Assembly: GCA_045807765.1 (NCBI GenBank)
Contig: JBJMGU010000148.1
Span: 1 to 32,722 of the forward strand
Length of the DNA stretch: 32,722 bases
Origin: DATENM01 sp045807765
GTDB taxonomy: Bacteria > Acidobacteriota > Blastocatellia > UBA7656
Direction: 5' to 3'
Shown here: in pieces, positions 8,216 to 15,746 of the stretch
Position numbering within the stretch: the stretch's first letter is position 1
Layout: each line of letters starts with the position of its first letter
Notes under the pieces: model-generated
The model's input: only the letters and a program-made list of their open reading frames with translations
The model's database searches: none
Told to the model about the DNA's origin: nothing
Program-made: the position numbers and the translations under genes

Positions 8216-9349
8216 ATGAATCACGCGGCTTCATTACAACTTGGCACGCCGATCACTCAGTTCTTGCGCAATCGCATGAACTGGATGCTGGTGTTTGTGC
8301 CCATCACGGTGGCGCTCGAACATGCCGGCGAAGTGCCCGCGCCGGTGATCTTCTTTTCGGCGGCACTGGCGATTGTCCCGATAGCGGCGCTGATCGTGCG
8401 GGCGACCGAGCAACTGGCCACAAGGACAGGCGACGCTATAGGCGGGTTGCTGAACGCGACCTTCGGCAACGCGCCGGAGCTGATCATTTCACTGGTGGCG
8501 TTGCGGGCAGGTTACCTGGAGATGGTGCGCGCGGCGCTGGTCGGAGCCATTCTCGCCAATCTGCTGCTGGCGCTCGGCGCGGCCTTCCTGCTCGGCGGAC
8601 TGCGCAATCACGATCAGCGCTTCAACCCGGCGGCGACGCGCGCCTACAGCACGATGATGTTCCTTGCCGCCGTCAGCCTCGCCGTGCCGAGCGCCTTCAG
8701 CCGCTACTTCGCCCCCGAAGGCAGCATACGGCAGGAGCAGTTGCTTAACGTCTGCGTCGCCGGCTTGCTGCTGCTGGCCTATGGGCTTTACCTGCTCTTC
8801 TCGCTGAAGACACATCCCGGCGCGTTCGCCAGCGTCGAGAGCGAACCGGGCGCAAGTCATCATGAAGAGGAGCAGTGGGGATTGCCGCGCGCCATCGGCA
8901 GCCTGCTTGGCGCGTCTGTGCTGGCGGCGTGGATGAGCGAGATTCTCGTCGGCGCGGCTGAAGGCACGGGCAAGGCGATGGGGATGTCGCAGGTCTTCAT
9001 CGGCATTGTCTTTCTCGCCATCGTCGGGGGTGCCGCCGAGAGCGGCTCGGCCATCGCGATGGCGCGCAAGAACAAGATGGACCTGTCGGTCGGCATCGCG
9101 CTCGGCAGTTGCATACAGATCGCGCTGTTTGTCGCGCCGGCCCTCGTGCTGGTCAGCTACCTGATCGCGCCGCAGCCGCTCGACCTGGCATTCAACCGGG
9201 CCGAGATCGGCTCGCTGTTCATTGCCGTGCTGATTGGCGCGATGGTCTGCGGCGACGGCCAGTCGAACTGGTACAAGGGCATTCAACTGATCACCGTCTA
9301 TGCCATCATCGCGCTCATGTTCTACTTCATCCCGGCGCTGGTGCCTTGA
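8216..9349 (+). CDS. CAX-type Ca2+/H+ antiporter
   Basis: A 377-aa polytopic cation antiporter of the CaCA superfamily, expected to expel Ca2+ in exchange for protons at the inner membrane. It shows two inverted alpha-repeat signatures: NATFGNAPELIISLVAL early and IVGGAAESGSAIAMARKN late, each containing the conserved acidic residue. The second repeat is usually GNAAEH in CAX proteins; here it reads GGAAES, a departure that might affect ion choice. A hydrophilic stretch containing HHEEEQ separates the two halves. GGAGG at 8204-8208 is 7 nt before ATG. The following ion-channel gene is about 70 nt away on the same strand. Confidence 0.85.
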   Translation: MNHAASLQLGTPITQFLRNRMNWMLVFVPITVALEHAGEVPAPVIFFSAALAIVPIAALIVRATEQLATRTGDAIGGLLNATFGNAPELIISLVALRAGYLEMVRAALVGAILANLLLALGAAFLLGGLRNHDQRFNPAATRAYSTMMFLAAVSLAVPSAFSRYFAPEGSIRQEQLLNVCVAGLLLLAYGLYLLFSLKTHPGAFASVESEPGASHHEEEQWGLPRAIGSLLGASVLAAWMSEILVGAAEGTGKAMGMSQVFIGIVFLAIVGGAAESGSAIAMARKNKMDLSVGIALGSCIQIALFVAPALVLVSYLIAPQPLDLAFNRAEIGSLFIAVLIGAMVCGDGQSNWYKGIQLITVYAIIALMFYFIPALVP

Positions 9350-9419
9350 ACCGGTTTGACCTCCCCTGTTGACCGACCGGCTGAGCGCTTTGCAAGTTAT
9401 GCCTGAGTTGAGACAGGTT

Positions 9420-10097
9420 ATGCCGGTCAAGGTCCTTTCACAATTCTGGAAAGCCGACCGTTATCTGAGCATTCTGCTCGGACTGCTGCTGCTCGTCGTT
9501 TTCGTCCTCTACCCGATGAGCGACCGCGGTCCCTTTGTCAGCGTCGTAGTCCAGGCGCTCTTCTCATTGATCCTCATCTCTGGGGTGCCGGTGGTCGCCA
9601 GCAACCGCACCGTGAAGGCACTGGCCACCCTGCTTGCCGTCGGCACGGGGGTCGTCGGGTGGTTGAGATTATACGCGCCGCGCGAAGGGCTGATCGTGCC
9701 CGGCTTAGTGATGTGGATTCTCTTTTTCTCCTTGCTGGCCGGAATGCTCCTGGTGCGTGTATTCCGCGAAGGCACGATCAACTTCCATCACATTCAGGGA
9801 GCGGTTGCCGTTTACTTACTGCTCGGAGTGATATGGGCAGGCGGCTACAGGCTGGTCGTCCATCTGGCGCCGGCGGCCTTCAATCCAGCGCCCACCGGCG
9901 ACGAGACGACGTTGATGTCCAGGCTCGTCTACTTCAGCTTTGTGACGCTGACCACAGTTGGCTATGGCGACGTCACGGCGGTACATCCGGCGGCGCGCTC
10001 GCTGGCTTTGCTCGAAGCGCTTACCGGGCAGCTCTTTCCCGCTGTGCTGATTGCGAGGCTGGTTTCAATGCAAGTCAGTCATCACGAGAGCAGGTAG
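9420..10097 (+). CDS. Ion channel protein with K+ selectivity filter
   Basis: A membrane protein of about 225 aa with several hydrophobic helices and a C-terminal pore module containing TLTTVGYGDVTAVHP; TVGYGD is the potassium-channel selectivity filter. No cytoplasmic RCK/TrkA-N domain follows: the chain ends shortly after the last helix (LVSMQVSHHESR). The frame stays open back to TTG 9369 and also has ATG 9399. ATG 9420 is preferred because GAGA precedes it at usable spacing and the helix cluster starts soon after, but none of the three has a strong ribosome-binding site. Likely a two-transmembrane-pore K+ channel with extra N-terminal helices. Confidence 0.75.
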   Translation: MPVKVLSQFWKADRYLSILLGLLLLVVFVLYPMSDRGPFVSVVVQALFSLILISGVPVVASNRTVKALATLLAVGTGVVGWLRLYAPREGLIVPGLVMWILFFSLLAGMLLVRVFREGTINFHHIQGAVAVYLLLGVIWAGGYRLVVHLAPAAFNPAPTGDETTLMSRLVYFSFVTLTTVGYGDVTAVHPAARSLALLEALTGQLFPAVLIARLVSMQVSHHESR

Positions 10098-10153
10098 AAG
10101 CGAGCGCCCGAAATGACGCCGTAGACCGGATACGGCAACAGGAGACACGGCTT

Positions 10154-11770
10154 ATGTCAAAGCATCAAACGGAGCCGCACCCGAAGAAGGCGAGACTGCG
10201 AATCTTGCTGCCGACAGGGGAATCCTATAAGCGCAAGGTGGATCAAGCCGAGAGCCATATCGGCAGGGGACCGCGCAACGAGATACTGATCCTTGACCCT
10301 GAAGTCTCGACCCGACATGCGATGCTCACTTCCGATGGCAGCGGCTATTTCATCACCGACGAATCGGGCGCGGGCGGCACGCTCGTCAACGGCGAGCCGG
10401 TCACCAGCCCAAGAAAACTCGCCGACGGCGACATCATCCGTATCGGCCAGTCGCAAATCACCTTCAGGCTCAAGCACGACGGCAAAGCGCACAAGCACCA
10501 CAACGGCACGAACGGTTCATCGGTCGCCGCGGCGGTGCCATCAAACGACGGCGGATCGGAAGAGAAGCACAAGAAGAAACACAAAGAACATAAGCATGAC
10601 AAACACAAGGCAAAGGCCGAAGGGCAGGACGCGGCTGTCGCCAAAGCCAAAGCGCCCTCAAGCGAAGGGACATCAGAAATAGGAAAATCAGAAATGAAGA
10701 AGAAGAAAACCAAGCCGGTGAAAAGCGTAGAAGACGAGCGCATCAGGGCAGCCAAGGTGAGGGCCTGGGGCGGCATCATCGCCACGGTGCTGAGCGTCGT
10801 GCTGACCGTGACGATATCGATCCTGGTGACCCGCATGGGCAGCACGCAGAGCGCGCCGGTCGTTTACGGCAGCCCGCAAGCGGCGAAAAAACTGGCCAGC
10901 CCTTCAGACTATAGCAAGATCAGCGGCGGAAGGTTTGAAGCTTCCGGCGTCGCCGCCGTTCCCGATGCACAGGGCGTTTTGTTTGTTGACGATTCCAAGC
11001 CGGACCAGGTCTTCTACATGCCGCTCAACGAATTGGGCGAGCAGGAAGGACCGGTCAAGCCCATCCCGCTGGGCGTGAGCGTCGACAATCCTGAAGGGAT
11101 CACTCAGCTAGGCACACACTTTTTGGTGGTCGGCGCGCTCGCGACGCCGGAATCGAACAACATGGGAGGCGTGGCCTCGTTTGACTTCGATCCGGCGACG
11201 CAGACGGTCTCTAGAGCAGTTCTATTGACGGGGGTGAGGAAGTTCCTGTTCGACAATGTGCCGGAGTTAAAGGCGTGGACGGACAAGACCAGTATTCAGG
11301 GGGGGCTGAACATCGAAGGCATCGCGGTTGATCCCGACCCCCAGCATCCGCGGATACTGCTCGGTCTGCGCGGCCCGCTCCTCAACGGCAATGCGCTAAT
11401 CGTGCCGCTTAAACTACGCGACCGCCTGGCAGCCGTCTCGCTCGAAAACCTGGAGATGGATGAGCCGAACGCCATCCAGCTAAACCTGAACGGCCAGGCA
11501 ATACGTGATATGGAGTACGATCCCCTCTTGCGGGCTTTCCTGATTATCAGCGGCGCCCCTGAAACCGAAAAAAAGACGGACTTCACGCTCTGGACCTGGA
11601 GCGGCGAGGGCAATCAGGCCAGCGAAGGCGCGAGGCCGAAATTGCAGACCCCGCTTGACAAAAAGATGAAGCCCGAGGGAATCGCGCACGTGATGATCGG
11701 CACTCAGAACTTTGTCTTCATCATGGGAGACGCGAGCTGTTATGCAAAGATCGATTACCTCGCACCGTAG
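10154..11770 (+). CDS. Membrane-anchored FHA-domain protein with DUF3616-like extracytoplasmic domain
   Basis: A 538-aa protein. Residues about 15-108 form a forkhead-associated phosphothreonine-binding domain, with Gly37-Arg38, STRH at 52-55 and Asn79-Gly80 as the recognisable binding residues. Residues about 110-200 are a Lys/His-rich low-complexity linker. One transmembrane helix lies at about 204-226 (WGGIIATVLSVVLTVTISIL). The remaining 310 residues look like an extracytoplasmic beta-propeller-type domain (FEASGVAAVPDAQGVLFVDD, NIEGIAVDPD), resembling DUF3616. AGGAG at 10140-10144 precedes ATG 10154; the frame is open upstream but overlaps the channel gene and has no protein-like content. 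FHA domains read Ser/Thr phosphorylation, so this could couple a periplasmic cue to cytoplasmic kinase/phosphatase signalling; two PP2C phosphatase genes lie nearby. Domain calls are firm for FHA and moderate for DUF3616. Confidence 0.8.
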   Translation: MSKHQTEPHPKKARLRILLPTGESYKRKVDQAESHIGRGPRNEILILDPEVSTRHAMLTSDGSGYFITDESGAGGTLVNGEPVTSPRKLADGDIIRIGQSQITFRLKHDGKAHKHHNGTNGSSVAAAVPSNDGGSEEKHKKKHKEHKHDKHKAKAEGQDAAVAKAKAPSSEGTSEIGKSEMKKKKTKPVKSVEDERIRAAKVRAWGGIIATVLSVVLTVTISILVTRMGSTQSAPVVYGSPQAAKKLASPSDYSKISGGRFEASGVAAVPDAQGVLFVDDSKPDQVFYMPLNELGEQEGPVKPIPLGVSVDNPEGITQLGTHFLVVGALATPESNNMGGVASFDFDPATQTVSRAVLLTGVRKFLFDNVPELKAWTDKTSIQGGLNIEGIAVDPDPQHPRILLGLRGPLLNGNALIVPLKLRDRLAAVSLENLEMDEPNAIQLNLNGQAIRDMEYDPLLRAFLIISGAPETEKKTDFTLWTWSGEGNQASEGARPKLQTPLDKKMKPEGIAHVMIGTQNFVFIMGDASCYAKIDYLAP

Positions 11771-11851
11771 AACGGCGGCAGGCGAGTCGGGCCGCGGGCC
11801 TGAACGCCGGCTGACCACTCGACGATGCGCGTTGAATGAGGGAGGAAGCTT

Positions 11852-12469
11852 ATGGAATCAGCCATCAACCTTCCCAGCGTTTCGGCGGATGAAGCGATGC
11901 AGCGCCTGCTGGCCGGGAATGAACGATTCCTGCGGGGCTATGCCCGTCATCCCGGCCTGCGAGGGGAAACCCTTGCCGAGCTTGCTCGCAGTCAGCGCCC
12001 TTATGCGACGATTCTGGGATGCAGCGATTCGCGGGTCGCGCCGGAGATCATTTTTGACGCCGGGCTCGGCGAGCTATTCGTCATCCGCGTCGCCGGCAAC
12101 CACCTCTCGCCGGATGTTGCTGCCAGCTTACAGTACGCCGGGTCACACCTTCACACGCCGCTGTTCGTCGTGCTCGGTCACGAAGGGTGCGGCGCGGTCT
12201 CTGCGGCCCTGGAAGCCAGAGACCGCGGGGTGAAGCAAGGCTCGCGGATTCAACTCCTGGCCGACAGCATCCGCCCGGCGCTGTCCGAGTTTAACCCACG
12301 GCTCTCGCCGAAGGCGCGGCTCGATGAGGCCATCGAAAGCAACGTGCGCTGGACCGTTCGCCAGATACTGGAGACGCCCGAAGGCCAGGCGCGGCGGGTT
12401 GAAGGGCGAATGAAAGTGGTTGGCGCCATCTATCAAATTGAATCGGGCCGCGTTCGGTTCCTGACCTGA
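11852..12469 (+). CDS. Beta-class carbonic anhydrase
   Basis: A 205-aa beta-carbonic anhydrase (CO2 + H2O to bicarbonate + H+). Zinc ligands are visible as Cys57 in GCSDSR, with its Asp59-Arg61 dyad, and His110 and Cys113 in LGHEGCGAV. Length and motif order match the family, and no signal peptide is present, so it should be cytoplasmic. GGAGG at 11841-11845 lies 6 nt before ATG. It follows the FHA gene by 81 nt on the same strand. It may feed pH or bicarbonate balance alongside the proton-coupled antiporter upstream, which is inference from position only. Confidence 0.92.
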   Translation: MESAINLPSVSADEAMQRLLAGNERFLRGYARHPGLRGETLAELARSQRPYATILGCSDSRVAPEIIFDAGLGELFVIRVAGNHLSPDVAASLQYAGSHLHTPLFVVLGHEGCGAVSAALEARDRGVKQGSRIQLLADSIRPALSEFNPRLSPKARLDEAIESNVRWTVRQILETPEGQARRVEGRMKVVGAIYQIESGRVRFLT

Positions 12470-12616
12470 ACGTTTTCCGCCGAGTCCTCCAATGACCTGG
12501 TTGCAGCGCTATCGCATTCGCCATTTCGGCGGCCAAAGCATTCCCCGCCGTTCAGCTTTCTCGCGTTGAGCCGAGCCGGTGACGGCAAACTCACCTGTCA
12601 ATTTATCACCCGCCGG
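12470..12616. other. Intergenic stretch after the carbonic anhydrase gene
   Basis: No gene or clear intrinsic terminator was found here. Near its right end a single half-site CTGTCA (12595-12600) lies 22 bp, about two helical turns, upstream of the full palindrome at 12617. It is not followed by a second arm, so it is at best an auxiliary half-site. Confidence 0.4.
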
Positions 12617-12661
12617 CTGTCAGAGATGACAGTACGAATCGCCACCCTCCGACCTTATCAT
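12617..12661 (+). promoter_or_regulatory. Palindrome-23-bp-TATCAT promoter (site A) for the CxxCxxCH protein gene
   Basis: A perfect palindrome CTGTCA-GAGA-TGACAG (12617-12632) is followed after exactly 23 bp by TATCAT (12656-12661), a 5/6 match to the sigma-70 -10 box. Transcription would start near 12668, leaving a leader of about 64 nt before ATG 12732. The hexamer at normal -35 distance (TACGAA) does not resemble TTGACA. The geometry is identical in four other intergenic regions of the window, so the site is probably an activator operator centred near -43. Confidence 0.8.
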
Positions 12662-12731
12662 CAATTACAGTGTGCGCTCTTAAACCAGAAAGCTGAGCGC
12701 GCGGACAACTGCTGAACAAGGAGGGCCGGCC

Positions 12732-13130
12732 ATGTTTAAACGGTTACTACTCCTCGCCTTGATGGCCATTCTTATCCTGGCGTTTGCGTCGGCGCATGGG
12801 CAACAGTTGCCGAGCGCGAAAAAGCCGGTGGCCAGGGTCTGTAGCCACGATGGCTATGAGCTGTGGCAAGAGCTGAAGATACTGCCCGTCCAGTTCATCG
12901 GCTTCAACGACGAGGGAGCGGTCTGGAAATATCAGGACAACGATATCACGCACCTGGGATCGTTCTTGCTCAACGAGAAGACGCAGTACGTCGCGCAGGA
13001 AAAGCAGCATGTGAGCGGGGTTTATGTTCTGGGACGACCGGGCGCTGTCTGGCTCTGCTACTACTGCGCGCGTTGCCACACGCTATTAATTGCCTACGAG
13101 CTGAAGCCCGGCTCATCCCCTATCAACTGA
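12732..13130 (+). CDS. Small secreted protein with CxxCxxCH motif
   Basis: A 132-aa protein I do not recognise. Residues 1-24 are a Sec signal peptide (MFKRLLLLALMAILILAFAS core, cleavage near AHGQ), so the mature chain of about 108 aa should be periplasmic or outer. Near the C-terminus Cys109, Cys112, Cys115 and His116 form CYYCARCH, whose last five residues satisfy the CxxCH pattern for covalent heme c; the extra Cys three residues earlier would also suit a metal site. There is no other cytochrome signature and no obvious axial Met, so heme binding is only a possibility. AAGGAGG lies 7 nt before ATG. Expression should come from the palindromic promoter at 12617-12661. Confidence 0.75.
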   Translation: MFKRLLLLALMAILILAFASAHGQQLPSAKKPVARVCSHDGYELWQELKILPVQFIGFNDEGAVWKYQDNDITHLGSFLLNEKTQYVAQEKQHVSGVYVLGRPGAVWLCYYCARCHTLLIAYELKPGSSPIN

Positions 13131-13195
13131 CTCAGCCCTGTGCCATAACACTCCGAGCCATGCTTGAGGCGAGGAGCCGTAGCCGCCCGCCTATG

Positions 13196-13225
13196 ACCGA
13201 GACCCGACGCGTGCAGGGTCTCGGT
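13196..13225. terminator. Hairpin between convergent genes
   Basis: ACCGAGACCC (13196-13205) and GGGTCTCGGT (13216-13225) form a perfect 10-bp stem with a 10-nt loop, in the 106-nt gap between the + strand secreted-protein gene and the end of the - strand PP2C gene. No T-run follows on either strand, so it is a stable bidirectional hairpin that could end both transcripts, but not a textbook intrinsic terminator. Confidence 0.5.
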
Positions 13226-13236
13226 AGCGGTCGCCT

Positions 13237-14166
13237 TCAGGCAGTTTGCGGGAAGCCGAAGCGTGCGACGATGACGGTCACGTTGTCAGCGCCGTTGCTG
13301 CTCAGGGCGGCCTCGATCAACCCATTGCACGCTTCGGCGGCTGAGCCGGCGCGGCGCAGGACAAACTCGATCACTCCTGCGTCAAGCGCCTCTGGGAGGC
13401 CATCGGTGCAGAGCAGCAACTGATCGCCATCCTGGAGTTGCATGTGCTGAACCTCCGGCTCGACTTGCGACTGCGCCATACCGAGCGCCGCAGTCAACAC
13501 CCGGCGCATTCCATGCACCAGGGCGTTCTCCGCTTCGCCAATGCCGGCGTCAATCATCGCCTGGGCCAGCGTGTGATCGCGCGTGAGCTGGCGGAACTTG
13601 TCGCCGCGCAGCAGATAAGCGCGCGAGTCGCCGAGGTGGGCAAGAAAAAGGTCGGCGCCGAGGCTTAAAGCCGCCGTCATGGTGCTCATGCCGGTCACCC
13701 CCGACTCATCCACGGCGTTTTGCCGCAGGGCTTCATCCACCTTGCGGAAACGATCAGTCATCCGTCGCTTCACCAGCGTCGCTTTTCGCTGGCTCATTCG
13801 CATGATCCAGTCGGGAGTGTTCACCGCCAGTTCGACCAACTTGGAGATGGCCGCCGCGCTGGCGACGTTGCCCGCAGGCATCCCACCAAGGCCGTCAGCG
13901 ACCAACATCCCGTAAGCCGTCTCGTCAAAACGGCGCGGCAATATAGACTCAGGCAGGTTGGACAATACCGTTTGCAGCGACCGCTCCACGCGCACGACGA
14001 GGTAGTGGTCCTCGTTGAGGTGGTCCAGGTTGCCTGGATGTGAGCGCGCCACAATATCCACTTTGAATCGGGAAGAAGTGGTAGTCGCCATCGCCGTCGC
14101 GGCGGCAGCGGCCCGACCGGATTCAGACGGCTCGATCTCTTCTAAGACCTCATCATCTCTCTTCAC
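13237..14166 (-). CDS. PP2C-family Ser/Thr protein phosphatase
   Basis: A 309-aa soluble metal-dependent protein phosphatase of the PPM/PP2C type. Metal-binding and core motifs are in order: LNEDHYLV (NED at 51-53), DGLGGM (91-96), GMSTMTAAL, AHLGDSRAYLLR, LLLCTDGL and GADNVTVIVARF. The N-terminal 35 residues are acidic and Ala-rich, probably disordered. The start is GTG 14166 with AGGAGG 5 nt upstream (14172-14177); no ATG fits as well. It is the last gene of the long efflux-polyphosphate operon, 82 nt after the unrecognised 480-aa gene. With the FHA protein it suggests a Ser/Thr phosphorylation circuit, though no kinase gene is present here. Confidence 0.9.
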   Translation of the reverse strand: MKRDDEVLEEIEPSESGRAAAAATAMATTTSSRFKVDIVARSHPGNLDHLNEDHYLVVRVERSLQTVLSNLPESILPRRFDETAYGMLVADGLGGMPAGNVASAAAISKLVELAVNTPDWIMRMSQRKATLVKRRMTDRFRKVDEALRQNAVDESGVTGMSTMTAALSLGADLFLAHLGDSRAYLLRGDKFRQLTRDHTLAQAMIDAGIGEAENALVHGMRRVLTAALGMAQSQVEPEVQHMQLQDGDQLLLCTDGLPEALDAGVIEFVLRRAGSAAEACNGLIEAALSSNGADNVTVIVARFGFPQTA

Positions 14167-14248
14167 ACTGACCTCCTTTCTTTACACTGCCTCCCTGGTC
14201 GTACATCTACGGTTAAGCGAGTTCCAGCCGACCGCGCGGGCCGGCAAG

Positions 14249-15691
14249 TCAATTCCGGTGCCAGGTCATCATCCGCCTGCGTTGCACGACCGCGAAGCGC
14301 GCCAGCACTTTCTCCTGCGTGTAAGCGGGATTAAAGCTGACCACATCGTGCGTGCCGCCGAAGCGCTGGTCGCCCCCGGCGAGGGCGTGCAACTTGCCGT
14401 CTTCGCGCACACGGTAGCCATCGAAATGAGTCCACATCTCTTTCTGCCCCCAGCCGCGGGCCGCGGCCAGGTGCGTGTAGATGTCTGCCGGTATGGCCAC
14501 CAGGCGGAAGGCTTCGGGGTCGAGCGCGAGCTCGTCTTGCAGAAGGCGCGGGCCATGCTGAAGGAGCGCGTTCTCGATGTCTATGCGCGACAGCCCCCAG
14601 CGGCTCTCAAGACCGAGCGCCGCCAACAAGTCTGTGCGGGGCAGTTTCGTCTTCGGCTCCGGCTCGGCGAAGTCCTCAAGCAGCAGGTCTTCGACAACCA
14701 GGCAGACCTCGTAGCGTGTGCCGCCCGAAGTAATGAACGGGTTGAGCAGGAAAAACTCGATGGCCTCCTTCTGCGGGTCGGCGGTGCCGGCAGGGTAAGT
14801 CAGCCGCTCGATCTGATCTTTCGACCTCAGCTTGATCGCTTCCTTCAGGAACTGCGGCTGCCAGCCGTGCGGGATGAGATAAGCCAGTTGGCGGCGCGAC
14901 TCTGTGCGCGCCGGCGCGAGTCCGAACCGGCTGGCGACGGTAAGCGTCGCCGGCGAGAATTCGTAGAGCAGGTCGTCGCCGAGTTCCGCGGCTTCGGCCA
15001 GCTTGATCTCGGCAGGTTCCTGTTTGGCCTCTTGCGCAGTTGGCTTCTCCATCAACTGCCGAGCGACCTGATCGAGTTGCGAGAGGTTGCCGGATTCGAG
15101 CGCCTCAAGGGCTTGCTGCTGAAGCTGCGCGGCGGTGATGGTCGGCTTCTTCTCCTGGAGCTGGTCGACGGCGGGCGCTTTTACGGAAAGCCTTTGAAAG
15201 GCGCTGCCGCGGCGCTTGTAGAAATCCTTGCGGGCCGGGTCGAGGCGAGCCAGCGTCGAGAGCATCTCTATGGCCTGATCCTGCATCTGCTGAAGCCGCT
15301 GTGTCGAGCCGCCGACGAAGGCGTGCAGGCCGGGCGAGAAGGGATCAATCGGGATGTCAGCCGTGTCTTCGTAAAGCGCTTCGGCGATGCGCATGCGGTC
15401 GCCGCCCGCGGCGGCTGTTCCTTTGAGCGTGCGGACTCGTTCGGTCAGCTCGCGCGTCTTCGCCCAGTCGCTGCGCTCGACGGCGGCCTTCAACTGGCGC
15501 TCGACCCATCCAAGCGAGGCGACGCTCTCTTTGATCTGCGTGTAGTGCGCGTAGGAGAGCGATGGCTCCATCAATTCGTAGGCCCTTTGAAGGTAAAGGT
15601 CGCGGTAAAGCGTGTCGAGCTTGCCGACGTCGAGTAATCGAGAGACAGTCTGCAAAGCATCTTCTTTCGGAGCTGAAGTGATCTTGCTCAT
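14249..15691 (-). CDS. Unrecognised conserved-looking protein, 480 aa
   Basis: I do not recognise this protein. It is soluble, with no signal peptide or membrane helix. Residues about 10-110 are strongly helical and charged (LYRDLYLQRAYELMEP, WVERQLKAAVERSDW). About 180-230 is a Gln/Glu-rich helical linker (AAQLQQQALEALESGN). The C-terminal half (about 245-480) is more globular, with RWGLSRIDIENALLQHGPR and ARGWGQKEMWTHFDGYRV standing out as possible conserved patches. The start is well supported: AGGAGG (plus-strand 15700-15705) lies 8 nt before ATG. It sits between two PP2C-type phosphatase genes in the same operon, so it could be their substrate, adaptor or regulator; that is inference. 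Confidence 0.8.
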   Translation of the reverse strand: MSKITSAPKEDALQTVSRLLDVGKLDTLYRDLYLQRAYELMEPSLSYAHYTQIKESVASLGWVERQLKAAVERSDWAKTRELTERVRTLKGTAAAGGDRMRIAEALYEDTADIPIDPFSPGLHAFVGGSTQRLQQMQDQAIEMLSTLARLDPARKDFYKRRGSAFQRLSVKAPAVDQLQEKKPTITAAQLQQQALEALESGNLSQLDQVARQLMEKPTAQEAKQEPAEIKLAEAAELGDDLLYEFSPATLTVASRFGLAPARTESRRQLAYLIPHGWQPQFLKEAIKLRSKDQIERLTYPAGTADPQKEAIEFFLLNPFITSGGTRYEVCLVVEDLLLEDFAEPEPKTKLPRTDLLAALGLESRWGLSRIDIENALLQHGPRLLQDELALDPEAFRLVAIPADIYTHLAAARGWGQKEMWTHFDGYRVREDGKLHALAGGDQRFGGTHDVVSFNPAYTQEKVLARFAVVQRRRMMTWHRN

Positions 15692-15746
15692 GATTGCAAC
15701 CTCCTGGTGGTTCGCCTTGCCTGAGGGCGCCGGCTGCTGACTCGCG

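Noticed and set aside
9659..10153. Upstream extension of the FHA frame
   Set aside because: It overlaps the ion-channel gene in another frame and is Arg/Ser-rich; ATG 10154 has AGGAG at proper spacing.
12595..12610. Possible sixth palindrome starting CTGTCA at 12595
   Set aside because: Only the left arm is present; the right side reads ATTTATCACC. Kept as a possible auxiliary half-site only.
14015..15637. 540-codon plus-strand frame opposite the 480-aa gene
   Set aside because: It is the antisense shadow of 14249-15691, which has a strong ribosome-binding site and operon context; the shadow has no domain-like pattern.
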